Source: SHLQ01 sp964441145
GTDB taxonomy: Bacteria; Actinomycetota; Acidimicrobiia; Acidimicrobiales; SHLQ01
Reading direction: 5' to 3'
NCBI GenBank assembly: GCA_964441145.1
Contig: CAYTUB010000074.1
Location: 1 to 14,237, forward strand
DNA length: 14,237 nucleotides
The notes under the pieces are model-generated. The model did no database searches. It was not told the DNA's origin and saw only the letters and a program-made list of their open reading frames with translations. The position numbers were made by a program, and so were the translations under genes. Shown piece after piece: positions 7,519 through 13,155 of the stretch; position 1 is the stretch's first letter; every line of letters starts with the position of its first letter.

Positions 7519-7547
7519 GAGCGATACAGCGGTCGCTCTCGCGCTGT
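7519..7547. other. Interleaved inverted repeats able to form an H-type pseudoknot
   Basis: GAGCGA (7519-7524) pairs with TCGCTC (7533-7538), and ACAGCG (7526-7531), inside that loop, pairs with CGCTGT (7542-7547). Both stems are perfect 6-bp stems, with connecting loops of 1, 1 and 3 bases. They lie 33-61 bp upstream of the ATPase start, in its probable 5' UTR, and upstream of the glgA promoter. The loop lengths suit a plus-strand pseudoknot better than a minus-strand one. As DNA it could be paired half-sites. Confidence 0.3.
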
Positions 7548-7616
7548 GGGCGCTCGACTTCGCGGAGTGAGATTTGGTGAACGCCTTCTGTCCGAATGCT
7601 TTCTATTCGCGAAAAT

Positions 7617-7647
7617 TTGACAGTTTCCTCTTCACAAGGCTCAAAAT
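7617..7647 (+). promoter_or_regulatory. Candidate promoter of glgA-glgB
   Basis: TTGACA (7617-7622) is a perfect housekeeping -35 hexamer. CAAAAT (7642-7647) matches the -10 consensus at four of six positions after a rather long 19-bp spacer. Transcription would begin near 7654, leaving a very short leader before the GTG at 7666. The -35 is convincing, but the -10 is weak. Confidence 0.4.
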
Positions 7648-7665
7648 CGCGCCGAAGATTCAGAG

Positions 7666-9105
7666 GTGGAAGAGCGGCGACTGGAAAGATATCGACTCGA
7701 AGTCGATGAGACAGCCCGCCGTATTCTCTTTGCCACGACCGAGTTAGCACCGGTGGTAAAGGTCGGGGGACTGAGCGAGGCCTCGTCTGGACTTGTCGGT
7801 GTGCTTCGAAGCATGGGAGCTCTCGTCGAGCTCGTTATGCCCGACTACGGCCTAGTCGAACTCCGAGACGTCACCGAACAACCGTTGCACTATCTCCCCT
7901 CTTGGTGCCCGCCGGTGACCGCCCGCCAAGGCTGGGCAGATCAGGTCGGGCAAGTGACGGTGTTGTCCTTCGAAGGAAGCCAACGCAGTCATCCCTACGT
8001 CGATCCAGCGACAGGTGAGGGTTGGTGGAACAACGCCGAGTACTTCATGATCTTCGCTGCCGCCGTCGCTCAATTGGCCGTCGTTCGCAAGCCTGACGTT
8101 GTGCACTGCAACGATTGGCACACCGCTCCAGCGATCGGGCGTCTTCCCGCCGAGACCCGATCGGTGCTCACGGTGCACAACCTCGCCCATCAAGGCACCA
8201 GCGACATCAGCTGGGCCGACCGCCTCGGTGTCCACGGACCAGCATTTGTCGAAAAGCAGGCCTTCAACGCACTGGCCGGAGGTGTGAGCCTGGCGGACAA
8301 AGTCATCATGGTGAGCCAGTCCTATGCCGCCGAAGCCGTGCTAAAGGAAACTGGATTCGGCTTGCATGAGCGACTGCTCGCACGCGGAGATGACCTCATT
8401 GGAATCCGCAACGGCATCGACCTCGGGCTCTGGCACCCAAGCACCGATCCCTTGTTGCCCTTCACGTACGATCAACAAGACCTTTCTGGCAAGGAGCTGT
8501 GCCGAAAGGAACTGCTCCACGGCACGAACCTGGTCGACGACAAAGGACCGGTCCTCGGCGTCGTTGCTCGCCTCGACCATCAAAAGGGCATCGACCTCGC
8601 ATTGTCGCTCGCACCATTTCTCGAAAACCTCCACGCACGACTCGTCATCATTGGTTCCGGATCTCGCGATCTCGCCCGGTTGGCCAAGCGCACCGAGACG
8701 GCCTTCCCTGATCGAGTTCACGTCTTTGACGGTTACGACGAACGCCTCGCACATCTCGTGGTTGCCGGAAGCGACCTGTTGTTGGTCCCCAGCCGGTTCG
8801 AACCGTGCGGACTTACGCAGATGCAGGCCATGACCTGCGGCACGATTCCGGTGGTAACCGACGTCGGCGGTCTCCGAGACACCGTGCTCGACACCGACGT
8901 TAAGCCTCGGGCCGGAACCGGCTACATCGCAAAAGAAGCAACATCGATAGCACTCCTCGATGCTGTCCACCGGGCGGTGCGCGGATGGTCCAGCCCACGC
9001 AGGCGCTCCGCGATACAGCGACGAGGTATGACTGCGGACTGGTCATGGGCAGTGCCTGCTCGGCGCCATATGGAGATCTACAAAGAGCTTTCGAGCAGCA
9101 ACTGA
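7666..9105 (+). CDS. glgA: Glycogen synthase (GT5)
   Basis: This enzyme elongates alpha-1,4-glucan using ADP-glucose. The GT-B fold is visible in two halves. The N-terminal half has RRILFATTELAPVVKVGGLSE, whose KVGG (32-35) is the family nucleotide-sugar loop (KTGG is usual), CNDWHTA (148-154) and TVHNLAHQG (169-177). The C-terminal half has IRNGID (247-252), ARLDHQKG (301-308) and SRFEPCGLTQ (376-385), with the conserved Glu379, and later DVGGLRDTV. The 479-residue length is normal for bacterial GlgA. The GTG start adds about 17 charged residues before the fold, and no closer start codon is evident, so this extension may be real. The KVGG and APV features fit the GT5 family rather than the mycobacterial GT4 enzyme called GlgA/GlgM. 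glgB follows after 68 bp on the same strand, probably in one operon. Confidence 0.93.
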   Translation: MEERRLERYRLEVDETARRILFATTELAPVVKVGGLSEASSGLVGVLRSMGALVELVMPDYGLVELRDVTEQPLHYLPSWCPPVTARQGWADQVGQVTVLSFEGSQRSHPYVDPATGEGWWNNAEYFMIFAAAVAQLAVVRKPDVVHCNDWHTAPAIGRLPAETRSVLTVHNLAHQGTSDISWADRLGVHGPAFVEKQAFNALAGGVSLADKVIMVSQSYAAEAVLKETGFGLHERLLARGDDLIGIRNGIDLGLWHPSTDPLLPFTYDQQDLSGKELCRKELLHGTNLVDDKGPVLGVVARLDHQKGIDLALSLAPFLENLHARLVIIGSGSRDLARLAKRTETAFPDRVHVFDGYDERLAHLVVAGSDLLLVPSRFEPCGLTQMQAMTCGTIPVVTDVGGLRDTVLDTDVKPRAGTGYIAKEATSIALLDAVHRAVRGWSSPRRRSAIQRRGMTADWSWAVPARRHMEIYKELSSSN

Positions 9106-9108
9106 ACC

Positions 9109-9141
9109 AGTGCTGATCACTTCAGTGCCCGAGCATTAGCA
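9109..9141 (+). repeat. Inverted repeat in the glgA-glgB gap
   Basis: AGTGCT (9109-9114) and AGCACT (9136-9141) form a 6-bp stem around a 21-base loop, starting three bases after the glgA stop. There is no T-tract. It is a weak candidate for an intercistronic stabiliser or processing hairpin. Confidence 0.25.
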
Positions 9142-9173
9142 CTCCGCTTCGAGAAATCGACCAGACTCACACA

Positions 9174-11093
9174 ATGCCAAGTGATCACGCGGAAACTCGT
9201 CCCGCTCCCTTGAACGGCTTTAGCGACGTCGATCAATACCTCTTCAACGCCGGTGACCACACCCGGCTCTGGGAGAACCTTGGCGGGCGACCTGCCCATC
9301 ACGAGGGCGTAGGGGGTGCCCGCTTCTCGGTCTGGGCACCCAATGCGGCCGAGGTTGGGGTCATTGGCGACTTCAACGGATGGACCCACCCTGGCCACCC
9401 CCTCACCCGGGTTGGAGCTAGCGGCGTGTGGCAGGGATTCGTTGCAGGAATGCAGCTGGGCGATCGATACAAATACCGCGTCGTCTCTGCGAGCGGCGTA
9501 ATCGTCGAAAAGGCTGACCCGCTGGCATTTGAAGCCGAAGTAGCGCCGGCGACAGCATCGGTACTCAGCGATCTCACCCACACCTGGACCGACGACGCGT
9601 GGATGGCGTCTCGAGGTGACCGCCACGACATCACGCAGCCAATGTCGATCTATGAGGTTCATCTCGGGTCATGGCGACGGAGCGTGCACAACCACGAGTT
9701 ACTGAGCTACACCGAACTCATCGATGCCCTCGTCGAACACGTCTCGGCAATGGGCTTCACCCATGTCGAACTTCTTCCCCTCACCGAGCACCCGTTGTAT
9801 TCGTCATGGGGATACCAGACCACCGGCTATTTCGCGGCGACTTCCCGCTATGGCGGCCCGCGAGAGCTGATGGATCTGATCGACGCGTTCCATAATTCGA
9901 ACATCGGCGTCATCCTCGATTGGGTTCCCTCTCACTTCCCCGCCGACGCCTTTGCGCTCAATGCCTTCGATGGGACATCGCTCTACGAGCACGCCGACCC
10001 GCGCGAAGGGTTCCATCCGGATTGGAAGAGTTCCATCTTCAACTACGGCCGCCACGAAGTCCGTAGCTTCCTGCTCTCCAGCGCTCGCTTTTGGCTTGAG
10101 GTGTTCCATATCGATGGCATCCGCGTCGACGCCGTTGCGTCGATGCTCTACCGCGACTACAGCCGCGGCGACGATTGGATCCCCAACCAATACGGCGGTC
10201 GAGAAAACCTCGAAGCAATCGAGTTTCTCCAACAGCTCAATCACGAGATGTACGCCCACTTCCCCGACATCGTGATGATCGCCGAAGAGTCAACGTCCTG
10301 GCCTGGGGTGACCCATCAAACCAATCACGGCGGGCTCGGGTTTGGCTACAAGTGGGACATGGGCTGGATGAACGACACGCTCGCCTACTTCGAGGAAGAC
10401 CCGGTCAATCGTCGCTACCACCACAACAAGTTGACCTTCCGATCGATGTACGGCTTCAGCGAAAACTTCGTCTTGCCACTGAGTCACGACGAGGTCGTGC
10501 ATGGCAAAGGGTCACTGCTCACAAAGATGCCCGGAGACGAGTGGCAAAAGTTCGCCAACCTTCGCTCACTCTTTGGACTCCAATTCACGACGCCCGGCAA
10601 GAAGCTGCTGTTCATGGGGAGCGAACTCGCTCCCTGGGGCGAGTGGAACCACGACGACAGCCTCCCGTGGCATCTCGCCCACTCCGACAGCCACCACGAA
10701 GGAGTCCTCCAGTGGGTTGCAGCGCTCAACCACGCGTACACGTCGATTCCGGCGTTGCACGTACTCGATACGTCGCCAGAAGGATTCCGTTGGATCGATG
10801 CCAACGACAGCGACCGCAGCATCCTCACGTTCGTTCGCGAGGATCGCGCGGGCGACATGGTCGTGGTGGCCCTCAATGCAACACCCATTCCGCGCAACGA
10901 TGTGATGACGGGAGTACCCGTCGCTGGCGCCTGGAACGTCGAGCTATGCAGCGACGCCGAGAAGTTCGGCGGCTCGGGATACGAACAGTCGCCGACCTAC
11001 GAGTCGACGCCGGAGCATCACAACGGTTTTGACCAATCGATCTGGCTGACACTGCCCCCGCTCTCGATCACGATCCTGCGGTTGCAGTCGTAG
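9174..11093 (+). CDS. glgB: 1,4-alpha-glucan branching enzyme (GH13)
   Basis: This enzyme cleaves alpha-1,4 chains and rejoins them as alpha-1,6 branches in glycogen. The 639-residue protein has a CBM48 N-domain (about 48-135, with FSVWAPNA and VGVIGDFNGW), then a GH13 (alpha/beta)8 barrel and a C-terminal beta domain (about 545-639). Catalytic residues are nucleophile Asp319 in GIRVDAV, acid/base Glu371 in IAEEST, and transition-state stabiliser Asp439 in LSHDEVVHGK. Family markers include YEVHLGSW (160-167), WGYQTTGYFA (212-221) and DWVPSHF (249-255). It lacks the extra N1 domain of long enzymes such as E. coli GlgB, so it is the short type. MGSELAPWGEW is a mild variant of the usual MG(S/C)EFGQ block. 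No in-frame alternative start exists upstream before a stop at 9114, and the Shine-Dalgarno is weak. Confidence 0.96.
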   Translation: MPSDHAETRPAPLNGFSDVDQYLFNAGDHTRLWENLGGRPAHHEGVGGARFSVWAPNAAEVGVIGDFNGWTHPGHPLTRVGASGVWQGFVAGMQLGDRYKYRVVSASGVIVEKADPLAFEAEVAPATASVLSDLTHTWTDDAWMASRGDRHDITQPMSIYEVHLGSWRRSVHNHELLSYTELIDALVEHVSAMGFTHVELLPLTEHPLYSSWGYQTTGYFAATSRYGGPRELMDLIDAFHNSNIGVILDWVPSHFPADAFALNAFDGTSLYEHADPREGFHPDWKSSIFNYGRHEVRSFLLSSARFWLEVFHIDGIRVDAVASMLYRDYSRGDDWIPNQYGGRENLEAIEFLQQLNHEMYAHFPDIVMIAEESTSWPGVTHQTNHGGLGFGYKWDMGWMNDTLAYFEEDPVNRRYHHNKLTFRSMYGFSENFVLPLSHDEVVHGKGSLLTKMPGDEWQKFANLRSLFGLQFTTPGKKLLFMGSELAPWGEWNHDDSLPWHLAHSDSHHEGVLQWVAALNHAYTSIPALHVLDTSPEGFRWIDANDSDRSILTFVREDRAGDMVVVALNATPIPRNDVMTGVPVAGAWNVELCSDAEKFGGSGYEQSPTYESTPEHHNGFDQSIWLTLPPLSITILRLQS

Positions 11094-11096
11094 GAC

Positions 11097-11111
11097 GACC
11101 TCGCCGAGGTC
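11097..11111 (+). terminator. Hairpin just after glgB
   Basis: GACCTC (11097-11102) and GAGGTC (11106-11111) form a perfect 6-bp GC-rich stem with loop GCC, starting three bases after the glgB stop. No T-tract follows, so it would be an incomplete intrinsic terminator or a 3'-end protecting hairpin between glgB and the convergent MOSC gene. Confidence 0.35.
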
Positions 11112-11173
11112 TATGAGCAACTGGGGCTACCAACCCGACTTGCCGTCGTAGCGCCTCAGCCAACGAGACGTGC

Positions 11174-11644
11174 CTACGTCGGGATGTCAACCACCATGGT
11201 GTCGCCGAGTTTGATCGTGCCGCCGCTGATCGTTCGGTACACGACCCCGGCCCTCTTGCTTAGCGCGAGCTTTGCGTCTCGACCGAGGGTGTCCTCGAGC
11301 AGCTTGCATGGCGCTGCATCCCGGACGACCTCGAGTTCCACCCAACCGTTGTCGCCTGAGCCGATCCGAATTCGGCTACCGGGGGTGCGATCGAGCAGGC
11401 CGGTGTCGACGGTGATGTTGCGCCGGGTGAGCACGGCATCAAGATCGCGACCGACCTCTTCCTCAGCCATCGCAATCTCCTCGAGCGACTGCACCGTGAC
11501 CTGACGGTGGCGGGCATTCTCATAGCGGTCGCCAGTGATCCCGTGCCCATCGAGGATCTCGATGGACTCGAGTACCCGCATCTCCATGCGAGCGGCAAGC
11601 GCAACTTGCAATCCAACAACCTGGTGGGTGGTCTCAACATCCAT
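11174..11644 (-). CDS. MOSC domain protein
   Basis: The 156-residue protein is almost entirely a MOSC domain, a molybdenum-cofactor-binding beta-barrel found as standalone proteins and in cofactor sulfurases and mARC enzymes. Visible markers are GITGDRY (35-41), HRQVTVQS (46-53), RRNITVD (74-80) and APCKLLE (111-117), whose Cys113 is the conserved domain cysteine. No signal peptide or membrane segment is seen, so it is probably cytoplasmic. Standalone MOSC proteins are thought to carry or transfer the cofactor or to act in YiiM-like detoxification; the exact role here is unknown. It could serve the molybdoenzyme at 4454-6121, though they are not adjacent. The ATG at 11644 lacks a clear Shine-Dalgarno. 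The gene converges with glgB and diverges from the small-ORF/mscS unit. Confidence 0.9.
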   Translation of the reverse strand: MDVETTHQVVGLQVALAARMEMRVLESIEILDGHGITGDRYENARHRQVTVQSLEEIAMAEEEVGRDLDAVLTRRNITVDTGLLDRTPGSRIRIGSGDNGWVELEVVRDAAPCKLLEDTLGRDAKLALSKRAGVVYRTISGGTIKLGDTMVVDIPT

Positions 11645-11703
11645 AGCTCAAGGTTACGGGAAGCTACGTTCGCACGACTTTCGCGCAAATCTTACGGGTC
11701 GAC

Positions 11704-11733
11704 GTGACGCGCGGCACATAACACCGATATGGT
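11704..11733 (+). promoter_or_regulatory. Candidate promoter upstream of the small ORF and mscS
   Basis: GTGACG (11704-11709) matches the -35 consensus at four positions, and TATGGT (11728-11733) fits TAnnnT at the -10, with an 18-bp spacer. Initiation near 11740 would give an 85-base leader containing P3 and P4 but lacking the 5' arms of P1 and P2. This reading competes with the long structured leader. Confidence 0.3.
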
Positions 11734-11785
11734 GGAAGTTGAAGAACTGGACTGGAAGTCCAAAGAGAGGGGCGGGAAACCCTGA
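11729..11785 (+). CDS. Possible 18-residue leader peptide
   Basis: ATG 11729 opens MVEVEELDWKSKERGGKP and stops at TGA 11783-11785. It is highly charged, has no Shine-Dalgarno and would need leaderless or upstream-initiated translation. It covers the 5' arm of P2 and all of P3 and P4, so ribosome movement over it would alter the fold. It is in frame with the 45-codon ORF downstream. It may be chance. Confidence 0.2.
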   Translation: MVEVEELDWKSKERGGKP

Positions 11786-11812
11786 CGTTGAACTTCCAAC
11801 ATGACACGTCTT

Positions 11813-11818
11813 AGGGGG
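11813..11818 (+). promoter_or_regulatory. Shine-Dalgarno-like site of the 45-codon ORF
   Basis: AGGGGG lies six bases before ATG 11825 and two bases after the 3' arm of the P1 stem. It is the main evidence that the small ORF is translated. Its position next to P1 would allow structure-dependent access. Confidence 0.5.
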
Positions 11819-11824
11819 ACGAGC

Positions 11825-11962
11825 ATGAGGGTATTAATGGCAGCCATAAGCTCGACGGCGGTTGCAGTGGCCGGACTCATTTCGCTGCTGGTCAGCGAAA
11901 AGGCCAATGCCGAGTACAAAATCGCGGACATCACAGCGACGCGACAACAAGTCGCCGGCTAG
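11825..11962 (+). CDS. Small (45-residue) secreted or membrane peptide, unrecognised
   Basis: The ORF opens with an ATG after AGGGGG and ends at TAG 11960-11962. Residues 3-23 are continuously apolar or small (VLMAAISSTAVAVAGLISLLV). Then comes SEKANA, which offers an AxA signal-peptidase I site at 27-29, and the remaining 16 residues, EYKIADITATRQQVAG, are polar. It could be a secreted 16-residue peptide or a single-span membrane microprotein with a short tail. It is not a domain I recognise. mscS starts 65 bp downstream on the same strand, so co-transcription is likely. Support comes from the ribosome-binding site and the organised amino-acid pattern. No homology evidence is available. Confidence 0.5.
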   Translation: MRVLMAAISSTAVAVAGLISLLVSEKANAEYKIADITATRQQVAG

Positions 11963-12007
11963 CTACAACACATGTAATAGCGGCCGCGAGGTCGCACCAG
12001 ATCCACT

Positions 12008-12022
12008 CTGTCGGCTAGACAG
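12008..12022 (+). promoter_or_regulatory. Hairpin just upstream of the mscS start
   Basis: CTGTC (12008-12012) and GACAG (12018-12022) form a perfect 5-bp stem with a 5-base loop, ending five bases before the GTG at 12028. It covers the place where a Shine-Dalgarno would sit. It could limit mscS translation or couple it to upstream translation. Confidence 0.3.
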
Positions 12023-12027
12023 CAAGT

Positions 12028-13092
12028 GTGCTGATCGCGCAAGCTTCCGGGACAGAGTTCAACGACTGGGTACCCGCGCTCATTGTCGTCCTTGTCACCA
12101 TTGCGGTGATCCTTCTCGTGCGTTGGATCCTGCGTCGCCAGTCAGGTGCCGACGACGCGGAAATTTCATTTCGTTCCCAGCTAGCCGTCGCTGCGATAGC
12201 CCTTGTGGGCCTTCTCGCGATTATCTTCGTGCTCCCCGACGGCTCAGACTCAGACCTCGCTTTTTCGGTCTTTGGCCTCGTCGTCACCGGCGCACTCGCG
12301 ATCTCTTCGCAGTCGATCATCGCCAACGCGATGGCTGGCTTGATATTGCGAACGGCCAGCAGCTTCAAACCGGGAGATTTCATCGAGGTTGCCGAGCAAA
12401 TGGGCCGGGTCACCGAACGCGGCCTGTTTCACACAGAAATTCAGACCGCTGACCGAGACTTGGTCACGCTGCCGAACGCGATCATGGTCAACCAACCCGT
12501 CCGTGTAGTCCGAGCGTCGGGCACGATCGTGTCGGCGCAGGCCTCGATTGGCTACGACGTGTCTCGTCATCTACTCGAAGAGCTCTTCGTTTCTGCGGCG
12601 GAGAAGGCAGGCCTCATCGAACCGTTCGTCCAAGTTGTTGAGTTGGGCGATTACACGGTCAACTACCGCATCGCCGGCTTCCTCGAGGACCCACGAACTC
12701 TCTTGGGCACTCGCTCGAAGCTGCGCGGAGCCATCCTCGACACGCTCCACGACGCTGACATCGAGATCATGTCGCCAATGTTCATCGCTCGCCGCGAGGC
12801 CGGTGACGACCCTGCAATTCCTTCACCAGAGAGCAGCAGCAGCCTTGCTCGGTCACGTCGCACCGCGGAATCTCGGGTTTTCGACAAGGCCGATGCCGCA
12901 GCACAGGTTGAGGAGACCAAAGCGAAACTCAGCGAAGCCGTCGACAACTTGGACCTGCTTCAGCTTGAAGTCGACAACGCTGACCCCGAGATCGCAGAAC
13001 GAGCGGAGCGGGCAGTCGAACGTGCGCAACGACGAATCGAGATCCTGGAGAATCGGATCGTCTCACTCACCGAGGCCCAGCAACAAGACTGA
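12028..13092 (+). CDS. MscS-family mechanosensitive ion channel with C-terminal coiled coil
   Basis: This is a small-conductance mechanosensitive channel subunit of the inner membrane. Such channels open under membrane tension to release solutes after osmotic downshock. The 354-residue protein has membrane segments near 13-34, 51-70 and 79-107. The last is the pore-lining, Gly/Ala-rich helix (VVTGALAISSQSIIANAMAG). The MscS beta domain follows (about 112-165, KPGDFIEV and LVTLPNAIMVNQPV), then the alpha/beta cage region (about 165-255, ending DADIEIMSPMF). Residues 260-285 are Ser/Arg-rich and disordered-looking, and 286-350 is a charged helical coiled coil, which minimal MscS lacks. The GTG at 12028 is the first start after an in-frame TAG at 12016. 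The Shine-Dalgarno is poor. Confidence 0.93.
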   Translation: MLIAQASGTEFNDWVPALIVVLVTIAVILLVRWILRRQSGADDAEISFRSQLAVAAIALVGLLAIIFVLPDGSDSDLAFSVFGLVVTGALAISSQSIIANAMAGLILRTASSFKPGDFIEVAEQMGRVTERGLFHTEIQTADRDLVTLPNAIMVNQPVRVVRASGTIVSAQASIGYDVSRHLLEELFVSAAEKAGLIEPFVQVVELGDYTVNYRIAGFLEDPRTLLGTRSKLRGAILDTLHDADIEIMSPMFIARREAGDDPAIPSPESSSSLARSRRTAESRVFDKADAAAQVEETKAKLSEAVDNLDLLQLEVDNADPEIAERAERAVERAQRRIEILENRIVSLTEAQQQD

Positions 13093-13144
13093 AAATCTGT
13101 GGTCCATCAGCGGACCATAGACATGCCCGCTGACCACAGATTTT
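13092..13144. terminator. Bidirectional terminator-like inverted repeat with an alternative hairpin
   Basis: AAAATCTGTGGTC (13092-13104) and GACCACAGATTTT (13132-13144) are perfect 13-bp complements. A 5-bp inner stem, AGCGG (13109-13113) with CCGCT (13127-13131), sits within the loop. The A4/T4 ends give short U-runs in both directions, so it can stop both mscS and the convergent PLP-enzyme gene. The left arm can instead form TGGTCC (13100-13105) with GGACCA (13112-13117). The first base overlaps the mscS stop codon. Confidence 0.75.
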
Positions 13145-13155
13145 GCGGAAACGGG

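Larger units (their letters stand above)
11701..11810 (+). ncRNA. Candidate structured 5' leader (nested stems), unrecognised
   Basis: Complementary arms are nested. P1 is GACGTG (11701-11706) with CACGTC (11805-11810), extended inward past one A-A mismatch. P2 is TGGAAGTT (11733-11740) with AACTTCCA (11791-11798), extended by two more pairs on each side across mismatches. Inside P2 are P3, TGGACT (11748-11753) with AGTCCA (11757-11762), and P4, AGGG (11768-11771) with CCCT (11780-11783). The result is a three-way junction closed by long stems. P1 ends two bases before a Shine-Dalgarno-like AGGGGG serving the 45-codon ORF. I do not recognise any known riboswitch consensus. A promoter-like pair inside the element (11704-11733) would argue against the full fold. 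Confidence 0.35.

Noticed and set aside
7666..9105. Mycobacterial-type GT4 glucosyltransferase for this gene
   Set aside because: The KVGG, DWH and SRFEPCGLTQ motifs are those of GT5 glycogen synthases.
11094..11173. In-frame open reading beyond the glgB TAG (DDLAEVYEQLGLPTR...)
   Set aside because: GlgB is already full length at the TAG and the extension matches nothing I know. Read-through is possible but unsupported. The hairpin at 11097-11111 explains the repeat-like appearance.
11972..11977. Start-stop element ATG-TAA before mscS
   Set aside because: Minimal ORFs can stall ribosomes, but no Shine-Dalgarno precedes this one, so it is most likely chance.
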